A stretch of DNA of 64,000 nucleotides. It comes from Brachycybe producta (Eukaryota > Arthropoda > Diplopoda > Playtdesmida > Andrognathidae). The DNA is taken from NCBI GenBank assembly GCA_036925085.1, contig JAUPFP010000004.1:634001-698000 (forward strand), written 5' to 3'. Position 1 is the stretch's first letter. Every line of letters begins with the position of its first letter. The position numbers were made by a program, and so were the translations under genes. Shown piece by piece: positions 31,060 through 40,722 of the stretch. The notes below the pieces were generated by a model. The model searched no databases. It saw only the letters and a list, made by a program, of their open reading frames with translations, and was not told the origin of the DNA.

Positions 31060-31428
31060 TAGGCCGCTTACCCACTAGTCAGAACAATTTGTTTCGAACA
31101 AATTGTTTCAGACAACTGCCTCAAACAAGTGTTCGATGCTGTGAGATATCATCATCATCATCATCATAAGACAAAACAAATTCATGAAAGAAAACAAAAT
31201 TTCCTCGAGGTGGGTAAATCGTGCATGCACAGAGCCGGATAACATCAGACAGTTGTTCGATGTTCGAAGAGCAGATTTCTTGTTTCGAATAAATGTTTTT
31301 TCTTCTGCGAACACCGTTTAATTTGAAATACATGCAAAATTATTCATCGAACAGTTTTTCTTGTTCGTCGAACGAAATGTTTTGTTCGATGTTGATTTTT
31401 TTCCCCGATCAGTGGGTAAGCAGCCTTA
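31060..31428. mobile_element. PIF/Harbinger-like MITE
   Basis: The ends GGCCGCTTACCCACTAGTC and GATCAGTGGGTAAGCAGCC are inverted copies, and TTA flanks each end on the plus strand (31059-31061 and about 31426-31428). A TTA target duplication with GGC-type ends is characteristic of PIF/Harbinger elements. The interior has repeated TTCGAACA and GTTCGA words. The open frames inside lack transposase motifs, so it is non-autonomous. Confidence 0.6.
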
Positions 31429-32000
31429 CACAAAAAGAATCTCAGAAAAAAAAAGGAACATACGCTGTGTGTGCAAAAACTACAGAACAATGATGCAACA
31501 AGTGCCATCTAGAGTTAAGTGATCAATTGCACTTTTTTATTATTACCAGGTAAAAGAACATTTAGAAAGAAAATCTCCTGTTAAATCATACGAAATGAAA
31601 ACGAAAAATTTGTATAATTACCGTAATTATATCTGAAACAGAAGAAATACAACTAAATTTATATTTTAAATTTCTATAGTTAATTTAAATAATATTTAGA
31701 TTAAAAAGTAGCTACCCAACAAGGATATGAAACTTTAATACTGGATTCATATGTTGAATAAAAATGTTTGCGACTAGAAATGCAAACAGGATTTATAACA
31801 AAAAAATAATATAAATCCACCTTTAAATATTAAATTTTCTTTAAAAAAAAACAGATGTCTAAGCACAAATTGATTATACTCGTAATTGTTGATGTCCGAA
31901 TGTCCCATAGGGACAACCTCAACAAAGAATTATGAATAAATTACTCCGTCCAAAAATCACCAATTCGTGATTATTGACATTGATGGTTCATTAATAAAGC

Positions 32001-32260
32001 AAGGATTTTTATGTAATATTAACAAGCAAATGTTACTCAATTTGTGGCCCAAGTGTTACTTGTAAAGTAATCATCATCATTAGAGCAAATGCAATTATGC
32101 TTTTTCTAATCAAAAAGGCTGGTTAGAGGCTAGATATAAGATATCAACTAGAAAAACCATAATTGTTGGTTGATCTAAATGGAATTGTTCCTTCACAATT
32201 GGCTATTTGGGCCACAGATTCAGAAATAGTTGCTTTATATTACATAAAAATCCGAGCCCT
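32001..32260. mobile_element. GGGCTCGGAT-family fold-back, copy 1
   Basis: The left end AAGGATTTTTATGTAATATT and the right end ATTACATAAAAATCCGAGCC form an inverted repeat. The inner words ACTCAATTTGTGGCCCAAGT and CTATTTGGGCCACAGATTC mirror each other too. Related copies lie at 56480-56796 and 60590-60817. Confidence 0.65.
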
Positions 32261-32511
32261 TTTCTTTAGTAAGGCAACAAAGAAATATGCTTTTTGCAAC
32301 AGAAGAGGCTGGTTAAAGGTTAATCTAGAATTAAATTACCGCTGAATTAGAGGTATAGGTTAAATCGATAGCCTCTAGTCACCCCCTCTTTGATCGCAAA
32401 AAAGCATAATTCTCTTTTGCCCACGAGTCATTAGTAAATAAGCTAGTTATAAAGTTTAGAGCAAACATTTTTCGGATGCAAATTTAAGAAAAAAATCCAA
32501 CGTTTGCATAA

Positions 32512-32920
32512 AAACTAGAATAGTCGTTTAATATGTTAAAAGTATTTTCAAGTGATAACTGAAAAATTATTATCTTCCAATTGGTGTGTTCCTGTTGGGA
32601 TGATTCCGACTAGGACGATTGTAAGACCGCTACGTCAAGGGTTGGAAGTGGAGGCTAGCAGTGACGTGGAGGTAGAGAAATTTTTTCTCTTTTCATACGG
32701 TTTAGTGTCTTTTGGTGTGTTAATAACATTCGTTCATTTTCGTTGATTCCGTACGTCATTGCTAGACTCCAACTCCAATACTTGACGTCGTCATACTTAC
32801 AATTGTCCTATTCAGCATCGTCCAAATAGGATACAGCCTTCAAATTCATATAATAAAGTTTATTTTAAAGATATCATCATGAAAATACTTTCATATATTC
32901 TAGTCTCTTAATTTTTTCAA
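32512..32920. mobile_element. FB1 copy split by a nested fold-back insertion
   Basis: FB1 arms AAAACTAGAATAGTCGTTTA and GATATCATCATGAAAATACT then ATTCTAGTCTC lie on either side. Between them, about 32590-32836, is a different inverted repeat whose arms share AGGACGATTGTAAG with its mirror CTTACAATTGTCCT, and GTTGGAAGTGGAGGCTAGC with GCTAGACTCCAACTCC. The nesting shows that the GGAGGCTAG family inserted after FB1. Confidence 0.6.
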
Positions 32921-33775
32921 TAATGCTGTTTTTGAAAAATATTTCCAACCACTTTCATCATTGTTCGAAAATACAATTGAGCCATAATTAAAACACACAC
33001 ACACACACCTTTTATCTAATTAATCCATCATCTAGTTTCAAAACTGATTTGATATTTGCAGTTCTGAACCAAACTTACAATCAGCAGCATAAAGATCTGA
33101 TTTTGTTTGCAAAATAAGCAACATTTCTCTCATTAAGAAATTATGCAAATAGTTTAAGAATGAATGCATCGCAAGAAGAGGTTCATTCTTGAAAAGTCTG
33201 TATTTCATTAATGCAGCAAAAACATTTTTAAGAGAGTTAAAAACGGAGAAAAAAGTTTTGTTTAGAACTTGGAAAATTGGATCAGTTGTCAATTAAAAAT
33301 TATCTCTATAAAATATTGTACAATTGTTATTTACGGAGAATGAAAAATACAACCAACAATTTGTTTAAAGACAAATTGATTAGTTTTTTTTTTGTTGTTG
33401 TTTTGTTCTGAGAATTTCTTCATATATTTTGCACGAAATCTAGTAAGTTACCACTGGGTTTAAAAGTGGAGCGAAACAAGTTAAATACACAAAAGGTTGT
33501 TCATACCAACAGCGTACTGAATATTTTAAAGAGTAAAATTAAAGAGACTCGTAAAGTTTGATCACAACCAAAATATTAATATTTAAAATGTGAAAATTTG
33601 TTCAATTAATAATTTGCTAGCATTTTTTTTTTGTTTCGTTTCGTAATAATCACCTTCAAAAAAGAAATATAACTTCTATATATATAATATTATATCCAAC
33701 AAGGATACCGTTTGGGTTTTGTTGTTTTTGTTTTTCCTTCTTACCTCTCGGGCCCCCTCCGTTTCATCGAGCTTA

Positions 33776-33781
33776 TTTATT
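33776..33781 (-). terminator. candidate poly(A) signal for the J-protein gene
   Basis: Minus-strand AATAAA, 47 bases beyond the stop codon at 33828-33830. Confidence 0.45.
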
Positions 33782-33827
33782 TTCTCTCGGTAAAACAACA
33801 AAATATAAGCTTATATTTACAAATGTA

Positions 33828-36800
33828 CTAGCTCTGAACGCTATTCTGTAACTTCCTGAGCGTATCGCAAGATGGCATCTTCATCGAATTAGCCTTTTGC
33901 ATTAGGTCACCATCGCCGAAACTGCGAGCTCGCCAAAGTAACGATTCTTCTGTAAAACGAGAAAACAATCAAATAAATCAGACAAACGAATGAATTGTGT
34001 CGTTTATGAAATACACAAACTTGCATTATGTATTCACATGTGATCATATATATATATATCAGTCTTATGCTGTATATCAAATAACCATTTGTTTCTAATT
34101 TAACTGATAGCCAAGTTATTCAGGGTTCAATTCAAAAACGGAAAACGCAGCCTTTTAACTAACAACCATAATTGGAAATCTTTATTTTAATTGGGTTACG
34201 TGTCCAATTAAGTGTCTGAGCGAACAACAAATGGGAGAAAATGTTACAAAAGGAAAAGGAAACAACAACGACGACGACGACAACCACCACCAGACATCTA
34301 GATAAAACTGATTTTCACAAACTCTGCTTCAACTCTGCAGTTTCAGAAGCAACACTATGTAAATTTGAAACATTTTTAAACTGACATAAAAAGCTTATTT
34401 TAAAAGATATCAACATGAAATTACTATTAACTGATTCAGCTAGCCGCGTTCTAGATTCGAACCCTTTCAATTTCTCTCGTGAAACATTAAATAACAGAAG
34501 TTTGAAAATCAGATTTTCAGAGAAAATTGATATATTAAGGTGGCTCAATAGATATTTATTTTGGTTTTTGGTTTTGTCCCCCCCCCCGCTCCCCGTGATG
34601 GCGCCACTGCAGTGACTAATGCTATGCTCCATAGACATTTTTTTTTGTAAAATTTGGATGCAAAAACGTCAAGTGAACGTCATTTTAGAAACAACATTAT
34701 GAAAAAATTCAAATTGTTTTCAAAACTAGAATGGTAAAAGACTTGACAATATCTTGACAATATTTTGAAAAATAAACATTTTATAGTTCAGTTTGAAAAT
34801 GACCCGTTTTTAAGGGTTTTTCATTGACATTTTATGAAAAACTATTTTCGCCTTTTTCAAACTTGTCATAAAAAGTTTAATTTGAAGGATATTAACATAA
34901 AAAAACTATCACCAACTATTCTAGTTTCTAAAGCATTTTGAAATTTTCCATAATGTCCTTCTGAAAACAAGTTTGCTTGAAAACCGTAAATTTCCTCAAA
35001 ATAAGAGTCACAATTCACTTTAAATGTCAAACAAACTGAAATCCAACTTACTGTAATTCATCTCTCGAAAGCAAGCTTGCCGTAAACCGTTAACATACTC
35101 GTCCTCGACCTGTTGCTCCACTCTACGAATATTGTCTTTGTACTCCTGAGCGAAAGTATCTTTCACGTAATAAGGAATATGCATGTTGTCCGTGGTCCTT
35201 GCAATCGAAAATTTTCTAAAAAAAAACACGTTACTGAAGTTAACAACGAAACTAACGAACCCATTAAATGGAGAAAAGAAATTACAGAGATTGTTGAAGG
35301 CTGTACGGAGGCTCGGAAACGAAGAAACTACTCGTCAACGAAAGCGCGATAAGAAGTAGGATAGGCAGAAGCTGAAGGAGGGCAGAATAACTAGTTTGCT
35401 AAAAGAAAACCAATCAATCATAAAGGTCACATCATCGTTTTTTTTGCTTACTGTTACTGTTTACTTACTTCTCTCTGTTCTGTTTGTTGTGGATGTTGTT
35501 CTCTGTATCGAGTCCAACGATTACCTCTCCGCATATAAACATTACCAGAGTTAAAACTTCCGCCGAAAAACATGTTAAATAGTTCTTCAGCCGTCATTTC
35601 GGCTAGAAAATGGATTACATTCATTCGTTACGAATAGAAAAAAAAAAACAGATTTTACACGCTCGTAATTTTTTACCCTCAAAACCTCTGGTGTAATCGT
35701 GTTCGTAGTAGCTGTTACGCCGTTGCGTCGAACGAGAACGTTGTTCGTCTTCTGCACCGTAAAGATCGTACCGTTTTCTCTTTTCGGGATCGGTAAGAAT
35801 GGCGAACGCATTTCCGATCGCTAAAAATCGCATAAATTTACTCTTGTTAAATGGTGAAATCGTTCGAGGTCCACGTATTGAATAACGAAAACGACGAAAA
35901 CGCTTTTTTTTAAAGCATGATACAAAAAAGGAAAATAGAAATAAACTTGCATTCATAGTTTTTATCAGGTCAAGACTCGAAAACACAAAATGTGCAGAAA
36001 AAAACATGAAAATGCATTTAATAGCGGCAGAAAAATACGTGTAAATGCATGTTAAAAGTAAATAAACGTGTTCAAACGTCCCAAAAAAAGCAGAAAACAT
36101 GTAGAAATACATAGAAAAGACATTTAAACAATCCGAAAAGACGTGTATAACCAATGTGTTTCCACAAATTTGTACGTTATGCTCTTCTTTCTCTAACTTG
36201 TAATTGCTTTTCCGCGTTTTCACATGTGCAAATGCACATTAAAGCAAAGAAATGAATTCAAACGTAAACAAACTCGCAGAAAAAAGGCGGAAAAATGACA
36301 CAAACAACGTCGAAATACTCGAAAACGCATTTAAAAGGCTCTGAAACACGTGTAACCATGTGTTTCTGCATTTTTATACAAGTTGTCACGTTCTTCATAT
36401 CTTTTTATGTCTTTTGAACGCTTTTCTGTGGGGATTTCCAGCCTTTGAAGATCTTTATAGATATTCAAGATAGATATCTCTTCAAGCAATTCAGTTCTGT
36501 GTTTCTCCTCTCATTTTCATGTTTTACAGCCATAGTTAAAACTAAGCTAAACTATAGTTTCGTCTTGCATAAAACCACATAAACCATCACTGACTCGTCT
36601 AGGTTAAAATAATTCTTGAAAACAGCTTCAAAAAAAGCTTTCTCATCGTTTCGAGTAAGAAAATTAAACGATTTTCATCTTAAGTTTGAAAATCGTCATG
36701 TGAAAACCACCTTTGAAGGCTTCCGTAGCTCCAGGAGCTTTGTTTTTATCCGGATGAAACTGTAAAGCCATCTTACGATACATTTTCTTAAGTTCGGAAT

Positions 36801-37707
36801 CGGTGGCCTCTTTTGTAACACCAAGAATCTCATAATAGTCTTTAGATTTCTTGATTCTGCAGGTGAAGAAAAAAAAAAAAGATTCAGACACGATACGAAC
36901 AATACGAAATGATTTTTCAACCTTTTTACAGCATCTAACTGTTCCGATGTGTATTCGTGTTTGGCTTCGGACGCTGAAGACGAAGAAACTCCTCCATCTC
37001 CACCGGCCGATACGTTACGATTCCGAACATTGTTTACGTTTCCATTCTGTTTCGTAGCGTGGTCATTCATGTTCAACGTATCATTCAGCTTTGTTAGAAA
37101 ATCTAGAAGGTCTAATAAGAAAGAAAAAAAAAAAAATTATAAATCATTTATTGTCAAATTCAGTCGATTTCCGGTCAATTTATATCGTTTTGTTTTCAAT
37201 TTCAATCCTTTTCCGTTTAATTCTTGTAGATTTCAGTCAATTTCAATCGATTACAGTGAGTTTTAAATCGATTTCTATTCAATTTCAGATAATTTTAAAT
37301 GATTTAATAGTCAATTCCGGTCGATTTCAACACGAAAAACGGATCAAACCGGTCGATAATCGTTATCTGCAGATTGCTTTATTCATTTTAAGGTGTTGGC
37401 ACAATGTTTTTCTCGTATTCAATAGTCTTAAATAATATATAATTGGATGTATTACATGATGAAATGAGTTCAAGACTTAAAATCACCCCATAGAAGTTAA
37501 TGTTAAAAATGGTTCTCCACTTGAAATCTTACGGAAACAGTTGCTTTTAACCCGAATTTCACCCGTTTTTCTACCTTTAGCACGTTGTGAAGGGTATAAT
37601 CTTTCGGCTTTTTGAAGATATTTTGTTGCTTTTTCTCTCTGTCCATCGTTTATGTGTTTTTCAGCTAGTAATATACACCGTTCGCTTTCATCCTTGTTGC
37701 CCTCCAT
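33828..37707 (-). CDS. DNAJB12/DNAJB14-type ER-membrane J-protein (381 aa)
   Basis: Type III-like Hsp40 co-chaperone of the endoplasmic reticulum membrane. The family recruits cytosolic Hsp70 to membrane-protein folding and degradation. Coding exons, 5' to 3' on the minus strand: 37575-37707, 36922-37111, 36711-36856, 35677-35820, 35469-35602, 35286-35398, 35052-35215, 33828-33949. All joins keep frame. The N-terminus [11 protein letters not shown] is the family start and leads into a TPR-like helix ([19 protein letters not shown]). The J domain (about 109-175) has DYYEILGV, the HPD motif in [19 protein letters not shown], and [31 protein letters not shown] follows, then a transmembrane segment ([20 protein letters not shown], about 257-276), then the DUF1977 C-terminal domain ([46 protein letters not shown]). 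The in-frame ATG at 37780-37782 would add 25 residues unlike the family, so I chose 37707. Which vertebrate paralogue is closer cannot be decided. Confidence 0.95.
34317..34462. mobile_element. FB1 fragment in J-protein intron 7
   Basis: CTCTGCAGTTTCAGAAGCAA and the mirror-arm words AAAAGATATCAACATGAAAT, CTGATTCAGCTAGCC and GTTCTAG mark a rearranged FB1 copy. A second diverged copy lies at about 34687-34960 in the same intron (AAAACTAGAATGGTAAAAGA on one side, CTATTCTAGTTTCTAAAGC on the other). Confidence 0.5.
36000..36430. repeat. degenerate tandem repeat in J-protein intron 3
   Basis: Repeated words of the type AAAACATGNAAATGCATTT, CGTGTAAATGCATGTT and CGTGTATAACCAATGTGTTT alternate through about 430 bases. 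The units are poorly conserved. An open frame running through it on the minus strand (35621-36223) enters the true exon 4 but is otherwise intronic. Confidence 0.4.
37140..37340. repeat. degenerate TTTCAATCGATTTCNGTCAA repeat
   Basis: About nine imperfect copies of a 16-24 base unit containing TCGATTTC or TCAATTTC, within intron 1 of the J-protein gene. It is the source of the spurious plus-strand open frames 36949-37266 and 37091-37435. Confidence 0.6.
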
Positions 37708-37749
37708 GTTGCCTACCCCTGAACGAAGGATTTGCGTCATCACTTTCGG

Positions 37750-37757
37750 TGACGTCA
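37750..37757 (-). promoter_or_regulatory. CRE palindrome upstream of the J-protein start
   Basis: TGACGTCA lies 43 bases before the ATG. On the minus strand a GTGATGACGCAAATCC sequence with C/EBP-ATF character follows (about 37730-37745). A CCAAT-type word (AGCCAAT on the plus strand, about 37838-37844) and a TATATAA-like word (about 37813-37819) lie farther up. ATF/CREB-family control would suit an ER-stress gene, but this is inference from motifs. Confidence 0.4.
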
Positions 37758-37940
37758 ACGTCGAAAGCAATCTTTGTAACACTTCGTTTTATTGGTAGAT
37801 CCCTTCCATAGGTTATATAATAAGCATCCGTTTCTCAGCCAATCGTAATGAGACAAATATGTCAACTTATGGCTAAGGTAGACAGTGTTGCCAATGAAGA
37901 TAATATATACAAGGTGATCATAAAATCACCATGCTTATAG

Positions 37941-38165
37941 TTACCTCACCGTAAGAAGATTGTGACGTCAGAGGGGTTGACAAAAAAATTAGGATTGTGT
38001 CCTTTAAATTGATAGAAAAGGGATGATAATAAACATTCTCAACAGTTCAAAACAAGAGTTTTTAAGTTATTTTCTTATTACTCCTTTATTGATCAGATTA
38101 AAGGACGCAAAACTAATTTTTTCTCAACCCTTCTGACGCGACAAGCTTCCTCTTACAGTGAAACA
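37941..38165. mobile_element. CRE-MITE copy 2
   Basis: Arms: CACCGTAAGAAGATTGTGA then CGTCAGAGGGGTTGACA on the left, and TTCTCAACCCTTCTGACG then CGACAAGCTTCCTCTTACA on the right. The left arm keeps TGACGTCA (37963-37970) and the right has TGACGCGA. No coding capacity. It lies within about 250 bases of the J-protein start. Confidence 0.7.
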
Positions 38166-38332
38166 TCTATAATGAATTAATGAAAATATGTATTAAAACA
38201 TGATTAGTAAAACGTATAAGATATTTTATCATTTTTGAATATATTCAAGATTTCTGATATAAAAATATCAGTAAATATTTTACGAACACCCTGTACATAT
38301 TTCTTATAAAATTAATAGTAAGCCAGATGTCC

Positions 38333-38393
38333 TAACTTTTGCAGGATCTTGTACTATCAAATTAGATTGTCCTGTTAAAGGTAGGACATCTGG
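38333..38393. repeat. 61-bp hairpin (miniature inverted repeat)
   Basis: CCAGATGTCCTAACTTTTGC and its mirror TTAAAGGTAGGACATCTGG pair with few mismatches around a short loop. It could be the compressed remnant of an inverted-repeat element. Confidence 0.6.
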
Positions 38394-40174
38394 TACACCT
38401 AGTCTCATTAAGACAAACGACAATTATTGGCATCAATTTATACAAAGTAATGACTTTATAATGAGTCTATGACGTATGCAAACAAATTTTAATATTTTTT
38501 TTTATCTTCAAATTAAAGAAAAATAATTTCTTAACGAAAACTAATTAAAAAAGTTCATTGTTTATTATAGTAGCCTAGCTAATTATCTTTTTGTCTTATT
38601 TCAAATAAATCAAAAGAAAATAAACTGTTAGTTTATCAATATTTATTAAAGGTATTTAATTAATAACTATTATTATACTGTATAAATTCACACTTTCACC
38701 GTTTTAAAATTAAAAAAAGTATTTTAAGATATAAAAAAACACTTTTGTCAGGTAAATACCAATAAAGAAAAGGCCAAACATTTTTTTCACATGAATCTTT
38801 ATTTTAATTTTTATAACCAGGATGAAAGAAAATTTTGCAATATGTTTTCTCCTTCGAAATCTTTTCTCGGAATTCCTTCTTCGAGGCAGGATATTTGCAT
38901 ATTTATCGTACAATCAGAAAAAAAATCTCCGAAATAAATAAAAAGTTTATTAATTGACACTTAACATGTATACGTGTTTTATTATATGACTTCCTTTTCC
39001 TCCTCTTTCTCTCAATTTGCTTTTTTTAGTCTATAAAGTATTAAAGTTATAAAAAAATTATTGTATTGTGTAGTTTACAGTCCATTCACATCATCATCAT
39101 CATCATTCTAAATGTTTATAACCCAATTTTCATGGGTCAAAAAAGCAACTATATTAATATGTTTCTAAAGAAAATAATAAAAAAAATACACTCCCAAAAC
39201 TTGTTTTAAATGGTTTTGTTTCTGAAAAAAAAAGAGAACAACAAAAAAGACCTAGTTTTTTTTTGGGTAATTTTTTTATTTTTTATTTAAAAAAAAGACG
39301 ATATTTAAAATTGATTAAGGCACAAGTTGGTTATATTCAATATAATCATTATAATTTTCATAACAAATAACATCACACTGAATGTAATCTTTGGAAGGGC
39401 AGTGAGTGGTCCCGCTGGTCCAATGGAGAAAAAAAAACAATGAAATGAAAAAATACAAAATTCTCAACAATGAAATTAAAGAAAAAAATGAAATGATTGA
39501 CAAAAAAAATGGACTATTATAATAATAATATATTATAATATTTAAAACTCAGCATACTTTAGACCACAAATGAGCAATTAAAAAAATTCACAATAAAAAT
39601 TGGTCCCCCTTTCGTTTAATATGGTAAAGATCACATCAAAACTCAAAAACTAAATAAACTATCGTATAAAAAAACATGTTATACAAATATATAAATTCAA
39701 TAATTATTGTATTATAAAAAAATTTTATATAGTAAATTATGCTTTTAAAATATATGATAATTAAATTGTATTTTGCATAGATTCAAAATTTGATTTCTGT
39801 AATAGAAATTTAAAAAAAAACGGAATGCCAAAAAAAAAAAGTGTAAAAGCCACTTGGAGATTATATTTGACGACCACTGACTGGCCTATTTAGCAAATGA
39901 AACAAAATAAAACTAATTATTGTTGCCATCTATTAAGCAGCAACTTGTTTTCCAAATGCTCTAACAACATGTCTTACTTGACCATTTAAGACAATGCATC
40001 ACAATGGTCACTGTGTGTCACACTGAAAAAGTGTGTGCCACTGTGGTACACGGGTTTGTCACAATGGTCACTTTGTGTTAATGTGTGTCACTATGGTTAG
40101 TGCCACTTTTATGGTCAGTACCACTGTTACAGAATATGCGACAGATATGCTAAATTTGAAAATCACAACCGCTT

Positions 40175-40271
40175 TTTTTTGTTTAGAAAATAGCCTCAAA
40201 TACACGAACAAGACGTTTTTGAGTGCTTTTGCAGAACTGGATGTATTTGAGGCTATTTTCTTAAAACAAAA
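40175..40271. repeat. long near-perfect hairpin downstream of innexin 1
   Basis: AGAAAATAGCCTCAAATACA (40185-40204) is the exact reverse complement of TGTATTTGAGGCTATTTTCT (40242-40261), with a 37-base loop. The stem extends outward with one bulge (TTTTGTTT against AAAACAAAA). On the minus strand it lies 460 bases beyond the innexin stop, so it may be in that gene's 3' untranslated region or may be a separate small RNA or MITE. Confidence 0.65.
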
Positions 40272-40722
40272 GTAATCATTTAAAAAAAAATGGGTTTGCA
40301 AACTGTTGCTTTCTTATCAGAAAACAACAGCTGCCACATCAAAAAGCAACAGTTGCCTCATCTAGCATTGCCATCAACAAAACTGAATTATAAGTTACTC
40401 ACTAAAAAAACATGCACTATGAAAAAACACACAAGTGACAAGACACAAGAGACACAATTGTCCCATGCAACAGACACATTGCAAATACAAAGCACTTTAT
40501 GGAAGACAAAGAATCTCTTTTAAGTGCAAATCATAAAAATAATCAAATATGTTTAAGATTATGAACAAGCAACAAAATAAAAATTGATTGGAAACATGAA
40601 GAGAGAGAGAGATATTCTCGAACTGTCCGTAATCAAAGAGAAAAAAAAATCCAAGGTACATGTATCATGATATCAAGTGTTCAACTTGTTCGCATTATAA
40701 TTAAAAAAAATTATTAATTAAA

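Larger units (their letters stand above)
29323..33775. other. spacer upstream of the receptor kinase
   Basis: Presumed promoter and possible 5' untranslated exons of the receptor kinase lie at the left edge, but no site can be named. The 89-codon plus-strand frame at 29410-29679 has no recognised domain and may be antisense to a 5' untranslated exon. The rest holds an FB1 half (about 30473-30606), a Harbinger-like element (31060-31428), a GGGCTCGGAT-family element (32001-32260), an FB1 copy with a nested insertion (about 32512-32920), an ATC microsatellite (about 31148-31168) and an AC microsatellite (about 32993-33008). Confidence 0.5.
37708..40722. other. spacer between J-protein and first innexin
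   Basis: Contains the J-protein promoter, a CRE-MITE copy (37941-38165), a short hairpin element (38333-38393), A/T-rich sequence, CATCAT microsatellite near 39090-39106, GTGTGCCACTGTGGT-like repeats (about 39996-40130) and a long hairpin (about 40175-40271). A minus-strand frame at 39315-39503 is discussed in the findings. The part nearest 40722 is presumably the 3' untranslated region of the first innexin. Confidence 0.45.

Noticed and set aside
35621-36223. 200-codon minus-strand frame in the J-protein region
   Set aside because: Only its last part is exon 4 (35677-35820). The rest reads through intronic repeat sequence, and the conserved splice acceptor at 35821-35822 ends the true exon.
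36949-37435. Overlapping plus-strand frames of 105 and 114 codons
   Set aside because: They run through a degenerate TCGATTTC repeat and antisense to J-protein exon 2. The Phe/Ser/Ile-rich products follow from the repeat.
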